Below, piece by piece: positions 1 to 7,134 of a stretch of 15,345 nucleotides of DNA. Made by a program: the position numbers and the translations under genes. The notes beneath the pieces were generated by a model. The model was not told where the DNA came from. It was given only the letters and a program-made list of their open reading frames with translations, and searched no databases. Origin of the DNA: Flavobacteriales bacterium UBA7443 (lineage in GTDB: Bacteria > Bacteroidota > Bacteroidia > Flavobacteriales_D > Sanyastnellaceae); assembly GCA_002477505.1 (NCBI GenBank), contig DLQB01000149.1:1-15345 (forward strand), written 5' to 3'. Position 1 is the stretch's first letter; every line of letters begins with the position of its first letter.

Positions 1-1005
1 TCAAAGGCGGAGCAGACGCAGACGTGCCTTGAATTGTTTGACGTGAATTTTGAGACGGTGGAATCGACCGTTTACCGTGATTCCATGGCCTTGAGTCTGG
101 ATCCCTGCCCCAAAGGAAATGCGGTGGTTTTGCGCGCTGCCTCCCAAGGTTTGGCAACGTTGAGTACGACGCATGTTGCTTTGCTCCAAGCGTGGGATGA
201 TTCCTTGGCACACTGGGCAGGGGGTGCCTTTGTCAATTACATTCAATCGGACATTGCACAGCGTCGTTTGGCGCAACAACAAGCCGTGAACTTTGGTGGC
301 AATCCAGAATGGGATTTGGAAATGCTCATTGCTCATCCGCCTTCAGCGTTGTGCATTTATCCTTTCGGCAATCCAATCGATGATGCGAGTTGGTCGGAGG
401 ATGTTCCAATTGTCCCCATTCTGGAATACTTGGAACCACACCCTTTGGGACGGGCTGAATGGATGCGGGTTTTTGGATGGATGGTAAACGAGGAGTCAGG
501 TGAAAAGGCTTCAAAGCGTTTCGAGCAGATTTCGTCGAGGTATGAGGCGCTGCGAACCTCGCCCAAGGACTATCCGAAGCTTCGGGTATTCACAGGGAGT
601 GTGGAGCAAGGAGAATGGCATGCTCCAGGCGGAAGTAGTTTCATCGCTCGATTGTTGAACGATGCCGGAGTAGAGTACGTTTTTCAGGAATATGAGGGAC
701 GTGAAAATGTACGGATTCCATTGGAAGAAATGATGAAAGTCGGCAATGCATCGGATGCTTGGGGGCTTGTTGTTCAGCACACTGGCGATTCTTTTGGAAT
801 GCAAGACTTACTGGCCATGGAGGACCGAAATCGCCTCATCATTCCCGCATCGAATAAAGTGTTTGCAGCGAATACCGCCCAATGCGACTACTTTGGTTGG
901 TGGGTGGCACGCCCCGATGTGATGCTGGAAAACGTGATGTGTCTTTTCGACGGAGGCCCGTGTGATTTGGAAGTGGAACCCTGCTTTTCGTGGCTGAAGG
1001 AATGA
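1..1005 (+). CDS. ABC importer substrate-binding protein, Fe-siderophore/haem/cobalamin type (5' end missing)
   Basis: Reading frame 1 is open from the first base to TGA at 1003-1005, giving 334 residues with no start seen, so the gene begins upstream of the window. The missing part should carry the signal peptide or lipobox. The layout fits the periplasmic TroA-like (BtuF/FhuD) fold: an N-terminal lobe with the stretch RAASQGLATLSTTHVALLQA, a linker region with PIVPILEYLEPHPLGRAEWM, and a C-terminal lobe ending with WWVARPDVMLENVMCLF, where these proteins typically read 'ARPD..L.DL...F'. The role is to bind a metal chelate in the periplasm and deliver it to the permease encoded next. The stop codon overlaps the permease start (ATGA), so the two are translationally coupled. 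The ligand cannot be told from sequence; ferric siderophore, haem and cobalamin all remain possible. A TTG at 34 is a poor start because it would leave no export signal. Confidence 0.82.
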   Translation, partial: SKAEQTQTCLELFDVNFETVESTVYRDSMALSLDPCPKGNAVVLRAASQGLATLSTTHVALLQAWDDSLAHWAGGAFVNYIQSDIAQRRLAQQQAVNFGGNPEWDLEMLIAHPPSALCIYPFGNPIDDASWSEDVPIVPILEYLEPHPLGRAEWMRVFGWMVNEESGEKASKRFEQISSRYEALRTSPKDYPKLRVFTGSVEQGEWHAPGGSSFIARLLNDAGVEYVFQEYEGRENVRIPLEEMMKVGNASDAWGLVVQHTGDSFGMQDLLAMEDRNRLIIPASNKVFAANTAQCDYFGWWVARPDVMLENVMCLFDGGPCDLEVEPCFSWLKE

Positions 1006-1988
1006 AGTACAAAGCAACCATTCTGTTGACATTGGCTGCCATCTTTGGTTTGGCGCTCAGTCATATGCTGTCGGGTTCCACGAACATCGACTGGGGAGAG
1101 TTGGGACTGTGGTTCAGTAGCGAGCCTTCGATTGCGGGCACAGTGTTTTTCGAGGTTCGACTCCCCCGGGTTTTGATTGCGATTGCAGCAGGAGCTGGGC
1201 TGGGTGTTTCAGGGCTGATGATGCAGACGTGGTTTCATAATCCGTTGGCGGGGCCTTCTGTGCTCGGTGTCACTTCCGGCGCAGGCATGGCTGTTGCTTT
1301 GGTTGTCTTGACCGGTATTGGCGGTGGTTGGCTGGCGAATGCCGTAGCAGCGAGCGTGGGAAGTTGGTGCGCGCTCGGACTCGTGCTTTTTGTTGCGAGT
1401 CGGTTCCGCGGCCTCGCCTCGCTGCTGATTTTTGGTCTCATGCTCAATTATCTGTTGGGTGCGTTGGTCACCGTATTGCAGGCCGAGGCGGAAGAAAATG
1501 CCCTGCAACAATTTGTATTCTGGGGCATGGGAACATTTGGGCAAGCCTCTTTGGTGACGGCAAGTGCGGTGCTTGTATTGGTTTTGGCAGCCAGCAGCAT
1601 AGCATTCAAGCAGCATGAAAACTTGGACAAATGGACCCTTGGAGCTGTCACGGCGCGAAGCATGGGGGTGAATGAATCCCGTTTGCAGAGGTTACTCGTC
1701 GTGTTGACGGGATTGCTTGCAGGTTCCATTACGGCCGTGTGCGGTCCCGTTGCATTTTTGGGCTTAGCCACGCCACATTTGGTCAAATTGCTCATCCCTT
1801 ACCGCAGCCACACTCGATTGATTCCAATGACGGCCTTGATCGGAGCACTGCTCGCTTTGCTCGCAGATTGGGGCGTGAAAGGATGGGGAATGGCGGATAG
1901 CGGTTGGCCACTCAATGCCGTACTTTCCATGCTGGGAGCACCACTGGTGATCTGGGTGCTCTTGCAACGTAATTTTTCCAGATCATGA
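1002..1988 (+). CDS. FecCD-family ABC transporter permease
   Basis: The product has 328 residues, the usual length for BtuC/FecD-type permeases, and is almost entirely hydrophobic with about ten membrane segments. Family landmarks are visible: RLPRVLIAIAAGAGLGVSG (about 53-71) followed by MMQTWFHNPLAGPSVLGV (73-90), matching the 'RLPR..a...Ga.La.sG..mQ...rNPLa.P..lG' block; CGPVAFLGLATPHLVK (247-262), the cytoplasmic coupling region contacting the ATPase; and GWPLNAVLSMLGAPLVIWVL near the C-terminus. It forms the inner-membrane channel for the chelate bound by the upstream protein. I chose ATG at 1002, which overlaps the upstream TGA as ATGA; GTG at 990 would add four residues (M-A-E-G) and is less typical. 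Its own stop overlaps the start of the ATPase gene, again as ATGA, so the three genes form one operon. Confidence 0.93.
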   Translation: MKYKATILLTLAAIFGLALSHMLSGSTNIDWGELGLWFSSEPSIAGTVFFEVRLPRVLIAIAAGAGLGVSGLMMQTWFHNPLAGPSVLGVTSGAGMAVALVVLTGIGGGWLANAVAASVGSWCALGLVLFVASRFRGLASLLIFGLMLNYLLGALVTVLQAEAEENALQQFVFWGMGTFGQASLVTASAVLVLVLAASSIAFKQHENLDKWTLGAVTARSMGVNESRLQRLLVVLTGLLAGSITAVCGPVAFLGLATPHLVKLLIPYRSHTRLIPMTALIGALLALLADWGVKGWGMADSGWPLNAVLSMLGAPLVIWVLLQRNFSRS

Positions 1989-2686
1989 AGATGGGGGAAA
2001 CAAAAGGGAATGAACACGTGATCCGAGCAGCAAACCTCACGGTGGGTTATTCGGGTTATCCGCACGTTTTATCTCAGATCGACTTTCAATGGGAGGGGGC
2101 AGGCATTCACTTGATCATCGGGGGAAATGGCTCGGGCAAGAGCACGCTCATTCGAACCCTCGCTGGCTTGCAAAAGCAGCGCGGAGGAAATGTTTTTTGG
2201 GGGAATGAGGATGTCTCTCAAATTTCGTCGACGCGCCGAACGGCCAAAATGGCTTTTGTTCAAAGTTTGCCACCTCGGCAATCGGAGCTGACCGTTTCTG
2301 AAGCGCTGGCCTTGAGCGGACGCAAAGAAGAGCAAATCAACCATTGGTTGCACATGTTTGACCTTTTGGGTACGACTGCAAAATCCCTTTGCAATCTGAG
2401 TGATGGATTGGGACAACGGGTGATGCTCGTTCGCGCCATCCTACAAGACACACCCTGGATTTTGTTGGATGAGCCCACTGCTTTTCTGGACGTGAAGTCA
2501 CGCCAGGTGATGTGGGGCCAATTGTCTGCGTTGGTTTCCCAAGGGAAACGCGTCATGGTTTCCAGTCATGACTATCATTTGTTGGAAGGGAACCTCGACC
2601 TGCGCAGTGTCACAGCAATCCGAGAAAATCGGCTTCACACCTTGAATCCAACGGGCACATTCGAGGATTGGAACGCGCACATCTGA
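1985..2686 (+). CDS. ABC transporter ATP-binding protein, FecE/BtuD type
   Basis: The product is a 233-residue cytoplasmic ATPase that powers the FecCD permease. Motifs in order: Walker A GGNGSGKST (46-54); Q-loop around Q93 (FVQS); ABC signature region NLSDGLGQRVMLVRA (137-151); Walker B WILLDEP (158-164) with catalytic Glu 163; D-loop FLD (167-169); and switch histidine in SSHD (H195). The signature reads LSDGL instead of LSGGQ. Asp in the third position is common in this subfamily, whereas Leu in the fifth is unusual. At 233 residues it is slightly shorter than the usual 250-260. It starts with ATG at 1985, overlapping the permease TGA (ATGA). It is the last gene of the transporter operon; the next gene is 82 nt downstream and has its own promoter-like box. 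Confidence 0.92.
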   Translation: MKMGETKGNEHVIRAANLTVGYSGYPHVLSQIDFQWEGAGIHLIIGGNGSGKSTLIRTLAGLQKQRGGNVFWGNEDVSQISSTRRTAKMAFVQSLPPRQSELTVSEALALSGRKEEQINHWLHMFDLLGTTAKSLCNLSDGLGQRVMLVRAILQDTPWILLDEPTAFLDVKSRQVMWGQLSALVSQGKRVMVSSHDYHLLEGNLDLRSVTAIRENRLHTLNPTGTFEDWNAHI

Positions 2687-2744
2687 TTCGATAAGTTTTA
2701 CAACTTTGGCCCTTGGCCAAGAGTGCAGGAGAATGGGGACTTCG

Positions 2745-2752
2745 TAGATTTG
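2745..2752 (+). promoter_or_regulatory. Bacteroidota-type -7 box upstream of the metallophosphoesterase
   Basis: TAGATTTG matches TAnnTTTG exactly and lies 16 nt before the ATG at 2769, predicting a leader of about 10 nt. No TTTG/TTG element sits at the usual spacing of about 19 nt upstream, so only half the promoter is supported. The same spacer holds a 10-bp palindrome (2712-2721) of unknown role. Confidence 0.45.
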
Positions 2753-2768
2753 CAGCAACTTTAGCATT

Positions 2769-4016
2769 ATGCCCTCCATTGCCCGTATGATTTTTGCTTT
2801 CTTGTTTATGTCAGCCATCTTGGCAGGCGTAGAATGGCTGTCGTTCCGGTTGCTTGGCAGAAAATTCGATCGCCGGCACAATTGGCACCAGATCCGATGG
2901 GTATGGCTTGTTTTGGTGGTGGTTATTTGGATTGCATTCGTCATCAACGGATTCATGTGGCCTACATGGAGATCGACCCATCCGCGCCTATTGAGCGTGC
3001 TCTCCATTTCCTTCTTTGTCATTTTCATTCCCAAACTGGTGATGGCTGTCTTTGAGGCATTGGAATTGGTGCGAACGGGAGGTTCCAAGGCGATCAATCT
3101 CGCCTCAGGCAGCTCCCGGCCGATCTCCAGGCAATCATTCTTGACCCAACTTGGATTTGGCGCTGCTGGATTCACATTTTCCAGTTTTCTATACGGGGTG
3201 ACTTGGGGGAAATATGCCTTTCGTGTGGAGCGCTTAACGGTTCCGATTGACAATTTGCCGGAGGCGTTCAAAGGTTTGAAACTGGTGCAGATTTCCGATG
3301 CTCACCTCGGTAGTTTCATGGATACACCGCGGCCGGTTTTGGATGCATTGGAACAAATCAATGCTTTGCAACCGGACGTGATTTTGTTTACGGGTGACTT
3401 AGTCAACACCCATGCGGATGAGGCAGAAGCTTGGGTCGATGCTTTCCGGATGCTGGATGCTCCCATGGGGAAATTTTCCATTTTGGGCAACCACGATTAT
3501 GCCGATTATGGTCCATTTGAAGAGTCGGAACGTGAGGCTAGCCGAAAGCGTATCAAGGAAATCCACGAAGAAATGGGATTCCGGCTGCTTTTGAATGAGC
3601 ACCATCACTTTGAACGAGATGGGGAACGAATTGCATTGGTCGGCGTGGAAAATTGGGGCAAAGGTTTCAGAAGAAGCGGTGACTTGAATGCGGCAATGAA
3701 AGGAAGTGATGCCGATAAATTGTGCGCTATTCTCATGACGCATGACCCGACGCATTGGGAGGAAGAGGTGATGGATGACAAAGCGCCCATTGAATTGACG
3801 TTAAGTGGTCATACCCATGGAATGCAGTTTGGAATTGAAATTCCGTGGTTGGGCATCAAATGGTCTCCGAGCCAATGGCGTTACAAGCGATGGGCTGGTT
3901 TGTACCACGAGTCAGGGCAATTCTTGCACATTAATCGAGGCTTTGGCGTCTTGGGATTCCATGGCCGTGTGGGCATGCCACCTGAAATTACAGTTATAGA
4001 AATCGAGCAGGCATAA
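2769..4016 (+). CDS. Membrane-anchored calcineurin-like metallophosphoesterase (YkuE-like)
   Basis: The product has 415 residues. The N-terminal ~145 hold membrane segments (about 5-25, 43-63, 75-97) and a further hydrophobic stretch (about 124-143); the C-terminal domain carries the full metallophosphatase signature: ISDAHLG (D177, H179), TGDL (D210), GNHD (N241, H242, D243), LMTHDP (H325) and SGHTHG (H348, H350). These residues would bind two metal ions and hydrolyse a phosphomonoester or phosphodiester. Relatives act on phospholipids or lipid A precursors at the membrane, so a lipid substrate is a fair inference but not shown. The stretch SRQSFLTQLGFGAAGF before the catalytic domain resembles a Tat signal (SRRxFL) with the second Arg replaced by Gln; Bacillus YkuE is a Tat substrate. 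It stands alone between the transporter operon and ettA; its own -7 box suggests independent transcription. Confidence 0.9.
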   Translation: MPSIARMIFAFLFMSAILAGVEWLSFRLLGRKFDRRHNWHQIRWVWLVLVVVIWIAFVINGFMWPTWRSTHPRLLSVLSISFFVIFIPKLVMAVFEALELVRTGGSKAINLASGSSRPISRQSFLTQLGFGAAGFTFSSFLYGVTWGKYAFRVERLTVPIDNLPEAFKGLKLVQISDAHLGSFMDTPRPVLDALEQINALQPDVILFTGDLVNTHADEAEAWVDAFRMLDAPMGKFSILGNHDYADYGPFEESEREASRKRIKEIHEEMGFRLLLNEHHHFERDGERIALVGVENWGKGFRRSGDLNAAMKGSDADKLCAILMTHDPTHWEEEVMDDKAPIELTLSGHTHGMQFGIEIPWLGIKWSPSQWRYKRWAGLYHESGQFLHINRGFGVLGFHGRVGMPPEITVIEIEQA

Positions 4017-4063
4017 GCAGCTTCGACGTAATATTGCGGGAGCAATCCCCGAAAACAAATACG

Positions 4064-5752
4064 ATGTCAGACGATAAGAAAGTCATTTTTAGCATGCACA
4101 AGGTCAATAAGGTGACCCCAGCAGGCAAGCAGATTTTAAGGGATGTGACCTTGGGGTTTTACCATGGCGCGAAAATCGGAATCTTAGGAGCCAATGGTGC
4201 TGGAAAGTCCACAGTAATGCGGATCATCGCCGGTTTGGATGAAGCATATACCGGCGACGTGACGTGGTCGTCCAACCTGTCGGTAGGTTACTTGTCCCAG
4301 GAACCGGAACTGGACGAGAGCAAGACCGTGCGGGAGATTGTCGAAGAAGGCACAGCAGAAATTGTAGCAGTGCTCAAGGAATATGAGGAGATCAACGCGA
4401 AGTTCATGGACGAAGAAATCCTGAACAACCCCGATAAAATGGAGGCGCTAATCAATCGCCAAGCGGAGGTTCAAGACCGCATCGATGCATTGAATGCGTG
4501 GGAATTGGATACGAAACTAAACATTGCAATGGATGCCCTTCGTTGTCCTCCGGACGATGCTAAAATTTCAATGCTTTCGGGAGGGGAACTTCGGCGCGTG
4601 GCGCTTTGCCGCTTGCTTCTCCAGCAGCCGGATGTTTTGCTTTTGGACGAGCCGACCAACCACTTGGATGCTGAATCCATCGATTGGTTAGAACAACACC
4701 TGGAGCAATACACGGGAACCGTTTTGTGCGTGACGCACGATCGTTATTTCCTGGACAATGTCGCGAAGTGGATCCTGGAACTGGACCGAGGAGAAGGAAT
4801 TCCTTATGAAGGGAATTATGCTTCTTGGTTGGAGCAGAAGACAAAGCGCTTGGCGCAGGAAGAGAAACAAGCATCAAAACGGCAAAAGGAATTGGAACGG
4901 GAGTTGGATTGGGTCAAGCAATCGCCCAAAGGACGGCGCGTCAAGAACAAAGCTCGTGTGAACAATTACGAGAAAATGCTTGCTGAGGGAACCAATGAGA
5001 AGGACGCTCGATTGTCCATTCCGATTCCCAATGGTCCGCGTTTGGGCAATTTGGTCATCGAGGCAGACAAATTGCAAAAAGCATTTGGTGAGAAGCTCTT
5101 GATTGAGGATTTGAGTTTCAGCCTTCCACCAGCAGGAATTGTAGGTGTGATTGGTCCAAACGGGGCCGGAAAGACCACCTTGTTTCGGATGATCATGGAC
5201 GAGGAGCAACCGGATGGTGGTGCATTCAAGAAGGGAGAAACCGTCGAAATCGGTTACGTAGACCAACGACACGCTTCTATTGATCCGGACAAAACAGTTT
5301 GGGAAGTGGTCAGTGGTGGGACGGATCAATTGGAAATCGGTGGCAAGCTCTTCAACAGTCGAGCGTACGTGTCGAAATTCAATTTCAACGGTTCGGATCA
5401 GCAAAAGAAATGCGGTGTGCTTTCGGGGGGTGAGCGAAATCGACTGCATTTGGCCATGACCTTAAAAACCGAAGCGAACGTTTTGCTTTTGGACGAGCCG
5501 ACCAATGATATCGACGTGGATACCCTCCGCGCATTGGAAGAAGGGATCGAATCTTTTGCGGGTTGTGCGGTTGTCATTTCCCACGACCGGTATTTTTTGG
5601 ACCGCATCTGCACGCACATTTTGGCCTTTGAAGGTGATTCCCAAGTGTACTGGTTTGAAGGGACCTACAGCGAATATGAGGAGAATCGAAAGAAGCGACT
5701 GGGTCAAGCAGGGCCGCAACGGGTGAAATACAGAAAGCTTGTCCGCGACTGA
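4064..5752 (+). CDS. ettA: Energy-dependent translational throttle protein EttA (ABC-F)
   Basis: The product has 562 residues (E. coli EttA has 555) and two ABC domains without membrane segments. First domain: Walker A GANGAGKST (42-50), signature LSGGE (171-175), Walker B LLLDEP (192-197), HDRYF (225-229); the insert around 90-140 corresponds to the EttA 'arm' that contacts L1. The charged linker about 240-320 is the P-site tRNA interaction motif and includes KGRRVKNKARVN. Second domain: Walker A GPNGAGKTT (364-372), LSGGE (453-457), LLLDEP (474-479), HDRYF (507-511). EttA binds the ribosomal E site and gates the first elongation step according to ATP/ADP. I chose ATG 4064 (MSDDKKVIFSM) over an upstream TTG at 4034 that would add ten unconserved residues. 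A one-mismatch -7 box (TAATATTG, 4029-4036) lies upstream. Its last 14 bases overlap gluQ. Confidence 0.96.
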   Translation: MSDDKKVIFSMHKVNKVTPAGKQILRDVTLGFYHGAKIGILGANGAGKSTVMRIIAGLDEAYTGDVTWSSNLSVGYLSQEPELDESKTVREIVEEGTAEIVAVLKEYEEINAKFMDEEILNNPDKMEALINRQAEVQDRIDALNAWELDTKLNIAMDALRCPPDDAKISMLSGGELRRVALCRLLLQQPDVLLLDEPTNHLDAESIDWLEQHLEQYTGTVLCVTHDRYFLDNVAKWILELDRGEGIPYEGNYASWLEQKTKRLAQEEKQASKRQKELERELDWVKQSPKGRRVKNKARVNNYEKMLAEGTNEKDARLSIPIPNGPRLGNLVIEADKLQKAFGEKLLIEDLSFSLPPAGIVGVIGPNGAGKTTLFRMIMDEEQPDGGAFKKGETVEIGYVDQRHASIDPDKTVWEVVSGGTDQLEIGGKLFNSRAYVSKFNFNGSDQQKKCGVLSGGERNRLHLAMTLKTEANVLLLDEPTNDIDVDTLRALEEGIESFAGCAVVISHDRYFLDRICTHILAFEGDSQVYWFEGTYSEYEENRKKRLGQAGPQRVKYRKLVRD

Positions 5753-6572
5753 ATATATTGGGCGTTTTGCGCCGACCCCTTCGGGTCCGCTTCATTTTGG
5801 CTCAATCGTTGCCGCGGTGGGCTCTTGGCTGGATGCCAAGGCCGCTGGTGGGATCTGGAAACTTCGCATTGATGATTTAGATCCTCCCCGCGTAGCGCCC
5901 GGCTGCATTGATTCCATTCTCCGCTCTTTGGAAGGGCACGGACTCCACTGGGATGGCCAGCCGCATTATCAAGCGAACCATTTTGAACGGTACCAAGAGA
6001 TGCTGGAGTACCTGACGCTTTCGGGCCACGTGTATTTCTGCAATTGCTCCCGGAAGGATTGGCAATACAGTGCGATTTATCCCGGTACTTGCCGTTCTCT
6101 TCAACGCAGCGTGGGCCTGGCTTTCCGTTTTAAGTGCGCGGATGGGACGATTGCTTGGGAAGATCGGTCGTGCGGAACGACTCAGATTGACCTTTCCGCT
6201 GAGGTAGGTGATTTTCTGCTGAAGAATGCCCACGGAATTTTCAGTTACCCTTTGGCCAATGCAATCGATGATTGTGACATGGGAATCACGGATGTGGTGC
6301 GCGGTGCAGATCTATTGACGATCACCGCAGCGCACATCAAGCTGCAACAGGCGTTAGGAGCGAAACCCATTCGCTATCGCCATTTGCCATTGGCTTTGAA
6401 CAGTGATGGAGAGAAAATCTCAAAGGCAACCCATGCGCCAGCAGCTGCCGTTGAGGATGCCCCCGAAACGCTGAAACGCGCCTTCCATCATCTGGGGCTG
6501 GGTGTTATCCCATTGGACAATGTCCGTCATATGTTGGACGAAGCTGTTGCAAAGTGGTCGGGCGGGCGGTGA
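5739..6572 (+). CDS. gluQ: Glutamyl-Q tRNA(Asp) synthetase
   Basis: This 277-residue paralogue of the catalytic domain of glutamyl-tRNA synthetase lacks an anticodon-binding domain. It activates glutamate and attaches it to the queuosine base of tRNA(Asp). Visible motifs: RFAPTPSGPLHFGSI (9-23) with the HIGH-like element; zinc-site cysteines C101, C103 and C118 with Y114 in the C-x-C...Y-x3-C arrangement; LRIDDLDPPRV (42-52); and a KMSKS-like KISKA (226-230). The length and end shortly after KISKA are typical. The start is TTG at 5739: an in-frame TGA at 5724-5726 rules out anything further upstream, and the conserved GRFAPTPSG begins at residue 8, so no later start fits. It overlaps the end of ettA by 14 nt and probably depends on its mRNA. 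It implies that this organism makes or salvages queuosine. Confidence 0.93.
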   Translation: MSATEYIGRFAPTPSGPLHFGSIVAAVGSWLDAKAAGGIWKLRIDDLDPPRVAPGCIDSILRSLEGHGLHWDGQPHYQANHFERYQEMLEYLTLSGHVYFCNCSRKDWQYSAIYPGTCRSLQRSVGLAFRFKCADGTIAWEDRSCGTTQIDLSAEVGDFLLKNAHGIFSYPLANAIDDCDMGITDVVRGADLLTITAAHIKLQQALGAKPIRYRHLPLALNSDGEKISKATHAPAAAVEDAPETLKRAFHHLGLGVIPLDNVRHMLDEAVAKWSGGR

Positions 6573-6597
6573 ATTTCGGATTGTCCAAATCTGGCAT

Positions 6598-7131
6598 TCA
6601 TTCCGTGACCAAGTTCTCTACAACTTCGATCATTTTTGAAAACTCTTCCGCCTCGAAAAGCCGGGTCAAAAATGCGATTTCACCTTGGTCGTTGACGACC
6701 ACATTCCGCGTAACGCCTGATTTGGCAGCTGCGATTGAGTAAAACAGTTTTCCTCCAGGGTCCGGTGCAATGGGATAGCTGATTCCCATTTGATTGGCAA
6801 AGTCAATCACCTTTTCGCGCGGTTCGTCCAAGTCCACTCCCAATAGAACGAAGTTTGCCTGCCGAAACGGCGACCACACTTCTTTTTCGAGGTGGGGCAT
6901 TTCTTTCCGGCACACACCGCACCACGAAGCGGTAAATTGTAAGATATACGTCGTTCCCAGAAGGGATTCTCGCGTGAATGTGTTTCCCTGGATGTCTTCT
7001 AAGGCGAAGGGGGGGATTGGATCGCCCACCTGGACGATATAGCCACGTTCATCCGCCAGTAGGTTTTGAGCGCTGGACGCAAAAGGAAAAATTCCAAGAG
7101 TAAGGAAGGCCAGTAGCGTTAATCGTGGCAT
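6598..7131 (-). CDS. Secreted TlpA/ResA-like thioredoxin-fold protein
   Basis: The product has 177 residues. The N-terminus MPRLTLLAFLTLGIFPFASSA is a Sec signal peptide with likely cleavage after A21, placing the protein in the periplasm or tethered outside. The thioredoxin fold carries an active site WCGVC (70-74) in the context QFTASWCGVCRKEMPHLEKE, and the AhpC/TSA-TlpA style opening VGDPIPPFALEDIQGN (35-50). The expected role is thiol-disulfide exchange on exported proteins. The loop that normally bears the cis-proline facing the active site reads SGVTRNVVVN, with Thr141 in the proline position; this may alter redox behaviour. It is the last gene of a four-gene minus-strand operon, starting 3 nt after the stop of the cysteine-rich hydrolase gene, which makes that enzyme a candidate client. 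It converges with gluQ across 25 nt with no recognisable terminator. Confidence 0.88.
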   Translation of the reverse strand: MPRLTLLAFLTLGIFPFASSAQNLLADERGYIVQVGDPIPPFALEDIQGNTFTRESLLGTTYILQFTASWCGVCRKEMPHLEKEVWSPFRQANFVLLGVDLDEPREKVIDFANQMGISYPIAPDPGGKLFYSIAAAKSGVTRNVVVNDQGEIAFLTRLFEAEEFSKMIEVVENLVTE

Positions 7132-7134
7132 GTG

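Noticed and set aside
2706..2721. Hairpin TTGGCC/GGCCAA after the ABC operon as a terminator
   Set aside because: The stem is only 6 bp with a 3-nt loop and there is no T-tract on either side. It remains only a palindrome of unknown meaning.
3126..3180. A functional twin-arginine signal in the metallophosphoesterase
   Set aside because: The motif is SRQSFL; the second arginine is missing and the stretch is internal after three other membrane segments.
2498..3271. Long open frame on the minus strand (257 codons) opposite the ATPase end and the metallophosphoesterase
   Set aside because: It lies opposite two well-supported genes with complete catalytic motifs, and its translation shows no domain, signal or recognisable composition. 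It is a by-product of codon usage on the other strand.
4874..5449. Minus-strand open frame (191 codons) inside ettA
   Set aside because: ettA is unambiguous over this whole stretch; the antisense translation has no recognisable features.
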